DNA from: Sphagnum magellanicum
Taxonomy: Eukaryota; Streptophyta; Sphagnopsida; Sphagnales; Sphagnaceae
Assembly: GCA_021904315.1 (NCBI GenBank)
Contig: CM038907.1
Coordinates: 23,877,223-23,941,222, forward strand
Length of the DNA: 64,000 bases
Direction: 5' to 3'
The translations under genes and the position numbers were made by a program. This document shows, piece by piece, positions 1 through 11,973 of this stretch (positions are counted from its first letter, which is position 1; each line of letters begins with the position of its first letter). Under the pieces are notes generated by a model, which was given only the letters and a program-made list of their open reading frames with translations, was not told where the DNA came from and made no database searches.

Positions 1-524
1 AAGAGATTCTTTGAGTGCCCCCAGCACCCCAAAACCCTGAAATCCCTCCTTTTTTTCATAGGAGGCATATTCATGGATATAAGGTCGCCTCCAAATATGA
101 TAGGGAATTTCTCCAAGTGTTGCATGTGCGGTTGAATACTACCTGCAAGGCAGCCGCCACGGCTTGAGTCCTGACCAACACGGTAATAAACAAATAAAAA
201 TGAAAGGAGAGAAACGTTCCTCAAAAAGGAGATCTCTTTTCTTTAACGCGGCAGACATGCAACTGGCCTCTCAACTACGCTTGCTGACGAGGCTTTCGTT
301 TCCAAGTGGCGACAGCCCCACACTCCGCGTTTTAAGGATTACACAGCGGATGACGTGGCGAGCTCATGCACACGTTTAGTGGTCTTGACTTACGGTTGCC
401 CGTTAACTTAATGAGCCCCGGTGACTTGGTTTAAGTCCTTGGCCTCTGGAATTGGGAAGGCCATAAAAAATATGCCACATGTCGTCATGTCTCTTGTCTA
501 TTCAGTATCTGTTGACATGTCATC

Positions 525-640
525 TTATGGTTGGTGCGTGGGCTCTCAATCAAGAAAAGAAGTAGGTAGCCGGACTGAGGTGATTAATTCATGTAGACAA
601 CCGGAGCCTGGTTCGAACCGTGGTCATCGTGGGAGCAGCT
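525..640 (+). repeat. Possible tRNA-derived SINE head (degenerate)
   Basis: A block at about 608-618 reads GGTTCGAACC, which matches the B box of RNA polymerase III promoters. A weak A-box-like stretch (TAGCCGGACTGAGG) lies about 35-40 bases upstream. This spacing is typical of tRNA genes and tRNA-derived SINEs. No cloverleaf with a paired acceptor stem can be drawn, so it is not a working tRNA. No poly-A tail or target duplication was found. The rest of 1-1270 shows no recognisable gene. Confidence 0.2.
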
Positions 641-1309
641 TTAGTTTGGGTAAAAGAAAATCAACACCACACGAGGACAAAAAAAAAGTCTTGGTTGTGG
701 TTGTATATAATAAAATCAACACCATGAGGAAGAACAATGTGATGCGTGTGGATGTATTTATTTGACTTTGTCAAGATATTTTGCAAGAGCAAAAGAGTAA
801 TAAGATCTTTTTCCCATTACCAAAAAAGAAACCAGGATAATATGTAGCCAGACTTTCATGAGTTGAAATAAAAAAGGGGCTATATTCGGAAAGTTTGATC
901 AACAAAAATCTTACCCTAGCATACCTCAAGTGAAGCAGGTCCTCCAATCACAAATGTTGAGAGCAGAAGGCCATTGGTTGATTTGAAATTTGAGGTCTTG
1001 TTTTTGATAAGAAAACTTTTTCTCACTGTGGCCTCCCCGCACAGCCCCCCCCCTCAGAGGCGGTACAGAAAAAGAGACTAGTAAAAAAGTTTGTTACTGC
1101 CCCTCTGCTACATCAGGTATATTAGTGCTTTTTCTTTCTTTGTTCCTTAAAACGTGGGGTATTTGATCACTGGCAGTACTTCAAAAGGATCTCACCAGTT
1201 GCTTCTATGGATTTGTAAGCATCACCAGGATAACTGAATATTGATTTTGGATGAGATTTAAATCATCCTCGGTTTTACATTCTCCTGAGCTTCATGTTAA
1301 TGGATGGTA

Positions 1310-1585
1310 GTGAATTTTTTGACACATTTTGTCATTTACAAGAAAAGAAAAATGGAATTTTTTAATAAAAAATGGTGTAAATTTGACAAATTTTTCATTC
1401 AGTGAAAAAATTCCCCAAATTTTCGATATTTTATAATTTAAGAGAAAAAACCCAGAAAAAAACCTTGATGGGTGCCGGGTGATGTGAACACACATCCCTT
1501 GCCCATCTGGAAATTCTCGATCACCTTGGGTCGTCGTCTCAGGCACCTTATGGAGCACAATGGCCTATACCCCGCATGTCCTTTA
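1310..1585 (-). repeat. Possible tRNA-derived SINE remnant
   Basis: Read on the minus strand from about 1585 down, the sequence contains an A-box-like stretch (GGCCATTGTGCTCCATAAGG), then a GC-rich core with GTGCCTGAGACGACGACC, a weak B-box-like block (GTGATCGAGAATTTCC), and a short hairpin around GATGTGTGTTCACATC. An AT-rich body running to about 1310 follows. The order and spacing resemble plant tRNA-derived SINEs, but this is recognition by eye and no target duplication was found. The open frame across it is not coding-like. Confidence 0.3.
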
Positions 1586-2199
1586 AAACAAAATGGCTAA
1601 TCCTATTTGGTAATTCCAGACTTCCTTGCCCACCACCAAATTCCCACACGGAAAAGTGTGCACACCGGGCTGCCCAGTTGATAAGTTACCCAGTCAAGGT
1701 CAACCACGGTTCCATTTCAGAGACTGGCTCTCATTGTACACTAAGCTAAAAGTGGTGAATCTGAGAAGCCACTCATTCATGTTCCTGTCACGCTAGAACC
1801 TTCTTTGGGTAGGGTTTTCCCCTTAGATCCAGAAACTTCCCCTGCCCAAAAGCGGAAACACAATAAACATTGAGAAATTCTAGTGTTTGCTCACCCCTCT
1901 CATAAACAGTGATTTTATTGGACATATTTTGTGAAATATTTGGAAATTTCTATTTTTGTAGTGCAAATTCGACTAATTTTGCTATCTTTTGGGAATAGGG
2001 AAACAAAATCCTGTCCCGTTCAGCATGTCATGAAAAAGATTTTCCACCAGGTTAGGCAAATAACGTTTTCTTTCGTGGCCTAGGAGGGGAGTGCTTGGGA
2101 ACCTGCCGACAAGCAAAGGAACGAAAGGAGGCGGAAAAAGCGCGTGAAAAAGCGTGGAAAAGAACGCACTAGAAAGCAAGTAGGCAGACTGGCAATAGG

Positions 2200-2643
2200 A
2201 CACGCGCATTGAGTCGGTCCGAGCCCCCGTCGGTCTTCCGTGTTTCTACCACCACCACCATCGCTCTCCCCACTTGCTTATATCTCTTGCTGCCTACCCT
2301 GTCTCTCCTCATCATTCCTTGTCTTCTCAAGCGATTTCTGCTTATTACTCATAACCTACCACTCGCACTCCCAAATTCATTTCTTCTTGCTGCAAAAGCG
2401 TTCGCAGTTGTAAACAGCTCTTCTCTTCCACTCAGCTCTGTTCCGACTTTAACTTGATCTTTTTCGAAAAGTGGCCTTTCGGGAAATTGTGTGCGAATTC
2501 CAGGAAATTTGTACGGGAGAGTTTTTGCTGCACTTTCTGTTCCAGGATTGTCGTAGTAAGCGTTGGAACTGTCTCCGAGTTCTTGAGCGGCTTATTACTA
2601 CTGGTTGTTTCCGTTTGAAGTTTGTTTCCTTATTGCAAGGAAT
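2200..2643 (+). promoter_or_regulatory. Probable promoter/5' leader of the small gene
   Basis: This stretch is richer in GC than the flanking DNA and has long pyrimidine-rich runs (about 2230-2460, with repeated CTC/CTT and ACC triplets). It leads straight into the small gene's ATG at 2644. CT-rich leaders are common just downstream of plant transcription starts and occur at other genes in this window. No clear TATA box was assigned. From 1586 to 2199 nothing else is recognised. Confidence 0.3.
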
Positions 2644-3105
2644 ATGGGAAGCTTGGCCAGGCTTGCACGCATCTCAGCGTGGATAGGAGCGGCGGCCTTG
2701 ATGGGAATGGAGGCTAGCGTTTTATATTCTCACAACGACGACCCCTCCTCAGAATCTCGAAAGGTATTGGAATCTACTCTACGCATGCCTTTGATTTTTG
2801 TATTTTGTAAAAAGCAGTGAACAGATTCTCTCTTCTTGGCTCGAGCGTTGGCAGCGTGGTTTTTGCCCGATTGATTTATAAGAGGAGAATTCCTGGTATG
2901 AAGTCTTTGTTCAGTTGTCTCACGGTTTTGCGTTTTTCTAATTGTTTTGCAGAACTGCCATGCTCAAGAGCAAAAAACTGCAGATCAACAATGTTCCAAA
3001 CATGAGAAGCAGTCGAAGCCTGTTCCAATAAAGTGCGCTCCAAAGATGGCGCCACAGTTTGATGGGCTCAATTTCTACGAGACGTTCATATCTTCTCAGA
3101 GATAG
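2644..3105 (+). CDS. Small two-exon plant protein of unknown function, 90 residues
   Basis: I read two exons, 2644-2763 and 2953-3105. The first ends at a GT donor (AAG|GTATTG) and the second starts after a pyrimidine-rich acceptor (TTTTGCAG|AAC). The joined frame is 273 nt, stays open and ends in TAG. The N-terminus (MGSLARLARISAWIGAAALM) is basic then hydrophobic, so it could be a membrane anchor or organelle targeting segment. The middle is rich in Lys, Gln and Glu. The C-terminus carries APKMAPQFDGLNFYETFI, which looks like a conserved motif followed by a basic end. I do not recognise the family for certain and give no function. Support comes from the splice sites, phase 0 junction, GC-rich leader and coding-like second exon. 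The main doubt is that a short protein can be open by chance. Confidence 0.55.
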
Positions 3106-6100
3106 CGCATATCAGTTTGAAGAAGAACAATTTTGGATTTCCTCAGTACGGTAGCGAAGAGAAATTCTTTCTGAAAATTTGCTATTCAGGATTTATTACA
3201 TCCCTAATGTGTCGTAGATGACCCCCCTCACATTTTACACATCAGCCATATTTGTTGGTGCAGAGTCAGTAACATCTTTAGATTTGCTTCCATCATCAGC
3301 CCTTCAGATTTTACCATCTGTATTGGTTGGGATTGTACATCATTTAAAGCTGTAAATACTCATAAAACATTCTTTTCAAAAGTTTGCTTTGTGCTTCCCA
3401 CACACCCATCCCTTGCCACTTCTAAATTCTATTATATCTCATTGTTTGGCCCTTTAACATTTCTCAAAACATTTCTTTTCCTTTTCAACATATCGTTGCA
3501 GTGTCTTCAGCACTCAAGGTTAGGCTTGCTACTGTGTCAATGTAAGTATTTGTGCAGTCTGGTGATTGAAGCAAAACAGGTGTGGTTATTGACTTTGACA
3601 TCTCACTATGAGGGCTGTAGTATTAGTTTACTAATTTACAAAGGGTGTGGAATAGGCTTGTGTGTGGAAGTGAAGTGTCCACCTTTTGCTCCTATTTAAT
3701 ATTTAAGTAAAAAACCTGGGAATTCACCGGGTGGCTTTAACAAGCTCCATCATCTAATATGTATTTTTTTCATCTTCCTTGTTATTATAATTTGTTCCTA
3801 TGTAAATTTTAAAGGCCAAGTTTGGTCATCCATGGCCTTCCAAGGTTAAGAGTCCATATTCTTATGGTCATAAAACATAACTAGATGTTTTGTTTAGTTA
3901 GTGATTGACATTAGGCCTTGTTTACCCATCCAATTTGATTCATTGTTTTTACTTCTAATCATTGCCCCATCCCTTTTTTAATGAATATTGTTTTGAAAGG
4001 TTTGAAGCAAAATACATCTAAGAGTTGGAGAGCATGTTACATGTGTGAAAAGGTTGAAGTGATCATGTATTAACCCAAATTATTGTGCTTTGAAAATAAT
4101 AATTTAGCGTAACATGTCATCCAAGCTTTCATTTACATTTCAATAATTTTCGTGGTTTGCAAAATTTGATGTAATGATCCTACAATCACATCCCAAAACT
4201 TGCCCTCCTTCCATGTATTTGTCCTTTTGTAACATTTCAACAATGTGTTCAACATTTGGTGTCGATACAATCATTGATATGATGTTGTGATGGCATTGTA
4301 ACACATTGTGATATATATTTCAATGTCATCACAATATCATATAACACTTAACCTAGAACACATTATTAAAGTGTTGTAAAACCTTAGATACTTGGAGGGG
4401 TCAAGTTTGTGATACATTCATCTATAAAGATGTAGAATCTTGGAAATTTTTCATTTGTTACATTTACAACACAATTAATAGTCAATCATTCTTGAGACTT
4501 GGGAATAGTGTTGTAAATTTGATTTGAACATTTTATAGTTCAAATCCTTGCTCTTGTTTGGATTCCTATTCCATTCGAATTCCAAATACATTCTACATAA
4601 TTACAATGTACAAATTGCAAGTATTGTTAGAATGTATTTCAACACCTACAAGTTTTTTGTGAAATGGAATACATGAATTACTTGTCAAACCTTGTGGCTT
4701 GTAGACTTTTAGTCCTTCCACCTGTCAAATGTTCAATTATGGGCATTTACACTTGAACCAAAACCATTAACTATTCTTTTGTACACCACACTAAAAGGTG
4801 TTGGTTTAGTTGTGAACTTTGCCACCTTCATTTTGAATTGTTATAAGGTTATTGATAACCCACATTTTTGCATAACTAAGGTCTAAGCAACTATTGTTAT
4901 ATTGTCTTTTTTTGTTGGCACATAAATGTTGGCCCTATTTTCCTATATATTGTTTTGCCATTCAAATGGTCCAAAAGGGAGGACATGAATATCTTCCATG
5001 ACCAACTAGCCTTCCTCACTGAACATTTCCTTCTTTCCATTACATTTGTTGCTTCTTCTAGTGATACATTTGTGCATTCATTTTTCCCATTAATTATTGC
5101 AATGGTTTTATTAGCTTTTGTTGCTTTGTGTGTAATGTTTGATGTAAGTTGGACATTTTTTTGTCCAAATTATTATTTAGTCTAGCATGATATTTTGTTA
5201 CCTACGCACATTGAACATCATGGTTTCTTGAAGCCTCCTAGCCCCAATCTCAAGTTCTAATGGCGGTGTGCACTTTGGCTTGAAGAGAGGTAAACTTTCA
5301 TCCTTTTTATAGTTAACCCAAGAGGATAGAAACCATGTTAGGTTTGGGTACATCATAAATACATGTTTATAGTACTAAAATTCAAGGCATATATCTAAAA
5401 ATTCCTTGGGCCATACTAAGTTGAAATTTTTTGTTGTTGTGCAAATTGTTGGTTTGTTCATGTTTTGGTGCAATGAACTTGAGTTTGTTGGAATCTATTT
5501 CTTTTTTAACTTCTTGTTCTATAATGTGAAACTAAAAACGTCATGACTCAATGATAATATAAGAACTTTTTGTACTTCTCATTGTATACTTTGTTTAAGT
5601 AAAAAATGCCTAGATTTATTTTATTTTGAATTTTTTTTTCTATGACACTACAACTATTTTTAGATTTGATTGCAATTTCTTCATTTTTTATTTTTAGTTT
5701 GATTTGCAATCCTTTACTTTAGATTTCAAGATTATGGAACTGGGTTTTTAAAAAACGATTGTAATGTATCTCAAGCACACTTGTTGAAAAAATTTAGAAT
5801 ATAAAGAATATAAATTTGATTTTCAATTGTATTCATGTTTGTCCCGATTGTTTTTTAATGTGTTGTTTTGTTTCGGTTGGAATGTAATGTGCACAAAGTT
5901 GGGGGAAATTTGCAGGGTGTGCCTTTTAGACTACTCATAAATATTCAATATTTAGTGTCCAAAGTTAATGTTCTAAGGTATTGTGTTCAATTGGTTTAAT
6001 TCCCATTTGTGCATTGGAACCCATTTATGTTTCTTGCAAATTTATGGTGAATTGTCTTTTGTTTAATCGGACCCCCAATTCCCATCACCAAACAACACCC

Positions 6101-7224
6101 TTTTCAATTGCATGCCATTGTTTGAAATTGCCCCAAAAAATGCCCATAACCAAACATTATAAAAAATTTCACTCCCATCTTTTGCACATTTATGGTCAGT
6201 TGTACACACTTTGTGTGTTCATTTCACCCCCTATGACCAAACATTGCTACCCATAAAGATGCATTTTATTTTTCATATTTGTTGAAATTTACACTTATGA
6301 CCAAACACAAATCTCATCCATTTGGTCATGTGTTGGAATAATTTAGAACACAAGTTTTCAAAACTAATGAATGTTCAATCATAAACAATATTTTGAACAA
6401 TGGAGAAGTCTCTTGTATTCATTAACCATCTTGTTCATGATACATTATATGAATGTCCAATCATTGATGGGTATATTTACCATAATTAAAAACAAGAATA
6501 AATCATTTGAGTGACAAAACCTCAAATTATAAAAAGATGCCATATTGAAAACCATCAATGCATACAACTATTCCTATCTATGAACATTTTATTAAAATGT
6601 CATTTCACATGTAACAATAATTCACTTCAACAAGTAGCGGTTGCAAATAGGGTACCATAGAAACAAAAGTACTAAAAAACTTTTGACAACAAATTTTGGC
6701 AAATATCAACAAAAACTTAGAACTATTGAACAACAACCTCCAAGCTTCCTCAAAAGTTGTTTCAAACAACAACTGAAATCAACTCAAATGCAAATTAAAG
6801 AAATAAAAATAAAGAAGAAGGTAGGAAATGTAAATTGGTTGATGGGGACAAAAAGGGAAAACTAAAATGTTGAAATAACAAAAAGTTCAAAAGCAATGTG
6901 AAAAATCAATAAAAATATGATCTTAAACCTTAATATACCCACAATTAATATTTATAAAAATGGTTAAGGTGGAGGCGAATATTTCAATTTTTAAAAAAGT
7001 GATATAATTATCAAAATATAGATCCAATAGCAATTTTCAATTTTTATCAAACATTAGGTTCAAGTTTGAACTTAATTTTTCACTTTGTGTAGTGATTTTG
7101 ATTCAAATTTTTTAACATAGATGATCGAATTAAAATTGACAATTCTTACATGCCCAACTAGATATCTAACCTTGTGGAAATTTCATTTAATGACACCTCG
7201 TGTTGACTTCACACCCAATTCTTT
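3106..7224. other. AT-rich intergenic DNA without recognised genes
   Basis: After the small gene's 3' end the sequence is AT-rich with only short chance open frames. I see no exon with good splice sites and no known domain. One near-perfect hairpin (4277-4342) is listed separately. The last ~55 bases before 7280 resemble part of the tandem repeat at 12.1 kb. Confidence 0.6.
4277..4342. repeat. Near-perfect 22-bp inverted repeat
   Basis: Arms 4277-4298 and 4321-4342 pair over 22 positions with no true mismatch. Two positions would be G-U wobbles if the + strand were RNA. The loop is 22 nt. It lies in intergenic DNA. It may be a MITE tip remnant or a small RNA-like hairpin, but pairing does not extend past the arms. 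Confidence 0.6.
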
Positions 7225-7280
7225 ACATTTAATTATAAACTTCCAATTTTTAGTTATTTGAAAAAAAAATTGGTTCCACT
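7225..7280 (+). repeat. Left fragment of a 162-bp tandem repeat split by the copia insertion
   Basis: The 55 bases before the copia left LTR (AT-rich, ending TTGGTTCCACT) match 12086-12140 to the right of the element, including the run ending TGGTTCCACC. The left flank is therefore the end of one unit of the tandem repeat whose next units continue at 11974. This places the insertion at a repeat junction. Confidence 0.6.
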
Positions 7281-7640
7281 TATTGGAAATTGACAATGGA
7301 TTGATGAGAAAATATAAATGATAAAATCATTGATTTACAATGAGCTTTCCACCCAACTATAGGATCACATAGATGTTGTTATAAACATGTGATCCACCCT
7401 TGAACTTTGGCCTAATCTGAATAGGAGGTGAACACCCCCATGTACATGTTACCTACCTTAAAAGTGCATGTAGAGGCACGTGCACAAGGCCATCATTTCA
7501 TGCATTGAGATATTTCACACTGAATTTAACTAAAGATATTTAAGTAAACTTACTTAACATATTTCATAGTCCCAAAAATATGCACATGTAATACAAATAT
7601 CTCAAGTAATTATAACTTGGTAAGAAGTTGATATCCAACA
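7281..7640 (-). repeat. 3' LTR of the copia element
   Basis: This aligns along its length with 11591-11973. In plus orientation both copies share TTGACAATG near the left end and end in GTTGATATCCAACA, so the element strand begins with TGTTGGATATCAAC. The outer left end is slightly decayed (TATTGG where the other LTR has TGTCAA). I set the border by the TG/CA rule, the primer binding site of the partner and the flanking duplication. Confidence 0.85.
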
Positions 7641-10600
7641 CCCATAGTCAACAAGTTCTATCAAGTTATGCACTTAATCACACCTATCAAGTGTTGGAAA
7701 TATTCATGTTTGTCAATAGAAAGTCCCTTGATCAAAACATTTGCAACCATATTCTCTAAGTTGCAATACTCCAACTTAACAAAGCCTTTTTCAATACTTT
7801 TTTGCACCAAATGATGAATTTCGATACGCTTCATGCGATCATGAAAAATTAGGTTTTTTAATAAAAATATGCAACTTTGATTGTTGTGATATTTGACAAT
7901 GGGTTTCATTTGTGGAACATTAATGTTTTCAAAAAGTGATGAAAACCACATTGCTTGCCTTGTTGCTTTTGAAATTGCCATATATTCAACTTTTGTTGAT
8001 GACATAACAATAGAGGTTTGCTTATTATTATTCCAATTGATAGCATCATTTCCCAATATGAACACATAATCTAATGTGGATTTGCAATCATCCATATTGT
8101 CAACCCAATTTCCATCACAATAGGCACACATTTGTATGTTTCCATAAACAATATCATAATCCCCAATATTGGGACATTATAACTTTAGTAAACATCCATT
8201 TTGGAATACACTTGGCCCATATTATTTTTGTTAATTCCTTGGCTATGATAAATGTTCCTTTCAAAACATGCTTGGCCCTCGATGTTCAAGTTGGGTCCTT
8301 AGTCATGGCTTAGGTTTCTTTTGAAACGCCTAGCCTTGGCTATGGCTTACATTCCTATTAGAATGTGCATGGCCCCAATTATGGTTTACATTCTAGTCAA
8401 AATGCACTTAGCCTTTCATGCTCCTTTCAAAACTTTAGTTGTGGTTTACATTTTTGTCAAAATGTGCTTAACCTTTCATGTTCCTTTTGAAACCTTAGTT
8501 ATGGTTTATATTCTTGTCAAAATGCATCTAGCCTTCTATGTTTTGTTTGGAACCTTAATTATGGTTTATGTTTCCATTGAAACCTGTAGGCATCGACAAT
8601 GATTAACATTTTTGTCAGAATGCACCTTGCCCATAATAACATCCTTGATGTTTTTTTTAAAACACATACCAAAATCCATTGTGCCTTTGAAATAATGGAA
8701 ATTCTTTTTCGTTGCAATCCAATGCGATTGTTCAAAATTAATCATAAATTGATTCACAACCCCCATTGTTGTGTAATATCAAGTCTTGTGCATACCATTA
8801 CATAAACGGGACTTCCAATATCATTTCAAAACATGATAACCCACATTGTTTCCAAGTCTACATCATTTTGAGGATTCATATCCTTTGAAAAATTGCAATT
8901 AATCATAAAGGTAATTCGCACTAGCTTATTTTTAACCATTCCAAATTGTTTCAATATACCTCCAATATATTTGTTTTGGTTCAAATAAATTGTTCGATTT
9001 TGTATCCTTAAACAATATTGGACTTCACCTAGATCCACCGTTTCAAAAAAATTCAAGAGATTATCCTTTGTCCCCTTTAACAAAATCAAGTCATTAGAAG
9101 GCAAAATCAAATCATCAATGTACAAAGTTATGATCACAAAAAAAAAATCTTGAACTTTTAAAAAATAAACATTATGATCAACAAAGTTCCTTTCAAATTC
9201 TTGAGATAAGAAATATGCATTAATCTTATGGTTCCATTCACGAGAAGATTACTTCAAACTATACAAGGATTTTTGTAATTTACATACCATATTATTTTTA
9301 CCCTTGACCATAAAGCCCTCTAGCTATTACATATATATCTCCTCTAAAATATTTCCATTCAAAAAGGCAATTTTAACATCCATTTGATGCACCTCAAGAT
9401 CTTCAATGGTTGCAATTGTAAGCACAAATCAGATTGATTTCATTTTTATAATAAAGGAAAATGTTTCATTGAAATCAATACCTTCAACTTATGTAAATCC
9501 ACTAACCACCAAATCTGCCTCATGCCTTACTAAGAACCATTGACATTATATTTGATCTTGAAGATCCATTTGCAATTCATTGGTTTGCGATCAAGTGGAA
9601 AAAAAGTAAGTATCCAAGTCTTATTGTCTTGTGAAGATTGAAATTTAGAATCCATGACCTTTTTCCAATGTTGTGAATCTTCACCATTCAAAGCTTCCAC
9701 AAAAGAATGGGGTTCATCAACATCAACATAGAAAACACATGAAGAATTCATATTTTCTTTAACCATTGTTGGATTTTTTTGCATTTGTTGAGGAATTCTT
9801 TCAACCTCCATCTTTGGCTCTTGATTTAAAATCACATGTTCTGATCTAGAATCAAATTTTGAAACCATTATTTCCTCATTAATTTTTTTGGATTCATCAA
9901 AGACAACATCACAACCAATGATAACATATTGGTTTATAGGGTTGTATAATATGTACCCCTTAGTTTCTTCACAATAGCCAATACATATGCATTTGACACC
10001 TTTGGAATCTAACTTTGTCCTTGCTTCCTTCAACACATGAGCAAATGTGACACAACAAAAAACATGAAAATGACTTATGGAAGGTCTATATCCACACCAA
10101 CCTTTTCTCATGTCATGTTGAAAATTGACTTGGTAGGAATTCAATTTTAGATATATGTTGCAGTTACCAATGCTTTTGCCCAAAATCTATGATCCAATTT
10201 CATATGTTGTAACATACATCACGCATTTTCAACAAATGTTTGATTTTTCCTTTTAGCTCCACCATTTTGTTGTGGCATGTATAGAATGGTTGTCTATTTC
10301 ACAATGCCATTATTTTTGTAGATTGCATTGAAATTCTTGATATTCCCCACCTCCATTACATTTAATTGCCTTGATTTTCTTTCCAATTTGGTTTTTGAAC
10401 TACCATAGCTTTGAAAACTTTAGGCTTGTCAAGCACACCAAATTTAATTTTCATGGTATAAAAAAATGTTTCTTTAAAAAAATGATCAATGAAGTTAAAA
10501 AAAACTTTGCCCCTCCATGAAATGCTCTTGTTATGGGACCACATAGGTTTCCTTTGCATGAGAACCCCCACTCAAAGGAAATGAGGTATGATGGTGTTTA

Positions 10601-11353
10601 CCATACATACATCCATCACAAAAGTTCAAGTCATGATTTTCATTGAGATCCATGCCTTCAATAAGGTTATTTTTGTCCATGGTCGTTAAAAGCTTGCATA
10701 AAAACATGTTTGAATTTCTAATGCCACAAGTCATTCCTTTTAATCTTGGTGTTACATGTTGCAACCAAGGATTGAACAATTCCAATCAACTTATATAACC
10801 TTCTTTTTTGAATAACTTCAACAATCACCTTGTTTGAATTGGAAGACTTTAATCAACATTTGGTGGTTTTAAATTCCACCTTGAAGCCTTGCTCTTTTAA
10901 TTGACTAATTGATAATAGATTCTTTGCCAATTCTGAGACATACAACACATCTCCAATACATTTGAAAATCCCATTTGGCAAGTTGAAAAGAATGATGTAT
11001 TTTCTACATACATCAAGTGTATTGTTGTCTTCAAAATATACTTTATGACTCCAAATAAACTCTTCAAAGGTTGAAAATACTTCCTTTTGAAGGGCCAAAT
11101 GTTGTGAAGCTCTATAATCAATAAACCATGCATCCTTGAAAATTGTAGAAATAGATAAAACAATCACAAGAAGTTTAATTTTGATTATTATGATTATTTG
11201 TGAAAAACCTTCAAATTTGTTTTTCTTCTTGAATAAGCAATGTTCAAAAATGCCTCCAAGAACAATTTCTTCAAATTCAACTTTTAGTGACAATAATTCT
11301 CTTAATGTGATCACTCACAAAACTTTTTCATGCAAGAGAAATTCCATCTTCAA
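7641..11353 (-). pseudogene. Broken copia pol: protease, integrase, RT, RNase H
   Basis: Minus-strand fragments cover the full pol order. At about 11130 is a protease core (WFIDYRASQH, decayed from the usual D-S-G-A site). At about 10620 is the GAG-pre-integrase zinc region (CDGCMYGKHH). At 10250-10560 is the integrase core, where the usual SDNGGEY motif reads CNGGGEY, so a catalytic Asp is lost. At 9540-10183 is the integrase C-terminus running into the start of RT. At about 9110 is the RT catalytic box (YIDDLIL). At 8700 is HW-A---FHYFKGT. At 7661-8120 is RNase H (YCDGNWVDNMDD, then MSSTKVEYMA). Stops and frame changes separate the parts, and it cannot make a working polyprotein. Confidence 0.9.
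8200..8625. repeat. 60-bp tandem array inside copia pol
   Basis: From about 8340 to 8600 the plus strand repeats a 60-bp unit recognisable by ATGGTTTACATTCT-GTCAAA starting at 8381, 8441, 8501 and 8561. Weaker and shorter related copies run back to about 8200 and forward to about 8625. The period is exact over four units. The array lies between the end of the RT domain and the RNase H start. Because 60 is a multiple of three, it creates an apparent repeated open frame on the plus strand (8321-8602), which I do not take as a gene. Confidence 0.85.
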
Positions 11354-11419
11354 CTACCATGTAAGAAAGTTATTGTCATTCAACTTCTCAATACTTTGAG
11401 CATCAAAAGTGGATGTCAT
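11354..11419 (-). pseudogene. Truncated copia gag start
   Basis: The minus strand from ATG at 11417-11419 reads MTSTFDAQSIEKLNDNNFLTW and then meets a stop. The segment EKLN-NNF-TW is typical of the N-terminus of copia gag. The remainder of gag, including the CCHC zinc knuckle, is absent. The next recognisable segment upstream of 11314 is already close to the protease. Most of gag has been deleted. Confidence 0.6.
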
Positions 11420-11578
11420 GATTTTGAGGAAAAGAATGCTAAAAATTAAAACATCTAGAGCTTTGAAACTTTTAACAAAATGCTAGAAAAAACACACATA
11501 CACACACACCCAATGTTTCAAAACTTTCAAAAACTCTAGAAAACAATTTCAATCACTTTTTCCCTCAAAAGTAACCAT

Positions 11579-11590
11579 GCTCTATTACCA
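11579..11590 (-). other. Primer binding site of the copia element
   Basis: On the minus strand the 12 bases next to the 5' LTR read TGGTAATAGAGC. This is close to TGGTATCAGAGC, the site complementary to initiator methionine tRNA used by many plant Ty1-copia elements. Its zero-base distance from the LTR supports the LTR border at 11591. Confidence 0.75.
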
Positions 11591-11973
11591 TGTCAAAAAC
11601 TTGACAATGAATTGATAAAAATATAGAGACGATAAAAACATTGATTTACAATGAACTCTCCACCCAACCTTAGGATGACATAGATGTTGTTTCAAACTCG
11701 TGATCCATTCTTGAGCTCTAACTTAATCTAAATAAAAAATGAACACTCCATGCAAATGTTACCTATCCTAGAATTGCATGCAAAAATATATGCACAAGGC
11801 CGTCAACTTGTGCATTGAGATATTTCACACTAAACTTAAACTAGAGATATTTAAGTAAACTTACATAACATATTTTATAGGGCCAAAAATATGTGCATGT
11901 AACACAAATATCTCTAGTAACTATAACTTGGTAAAAGTAACTTAAGTAAGTTATAAAAAGTTGATATCCAACA
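11591..11973 (-). repeat. 5' LTR of the copia element
   Basis: This is the partner of 7281-7640 and about 20 bp longer. One local gain is AGTAACTTAAGTAAGTTAT near 11936-11953, which the other LTR lacks. It ends next to CCACC, the likely right-hand target duplication. Confidence 0.85.

Larger units (their letters stand above)
7281..11973 (-). mobile_element. Degenerate Ty1-copia LTR retrotransposon
   Basis: An element of about 4.7 kb lies on the minus strand, bounded by two related LTRs (7281-7640 and 11591-11973). It has a primer binding site directly inside the 5' LTR and a likely 5-bp target duplication (CCACT at 7276-7280, CCACC at 11974-11978). The domain order from the minus-strand 5' end is gag remnant, protease, GAG-pre-integrase, integrase, reverse transcriptase, RNase H. 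Integrase before RT is the diagnostic Ty1-copia order. All parts are broken by stops and frame shifts. The LTRs differ at roughly one base in five by eye, so the insertion is old. A 60-bp tandem array interrupts pol. Confidence 0.92.

Noticed and set aside
1463-1545. Possible tRNA-Leu gene on the minus strand
   Set aside because: GGTGCC and GGCACC could form an acceptor stem, but no proper D-arm, anticodon arm or seven-base T-loop can be drawn. SINE remnant is the more cautious reading.
8321-8602. Plus-strand frame encoding a repeated peptide
   Set aside because: This is an artefact of the 60-bp period (20 codons) on the strand opposite to the copia pol gene.
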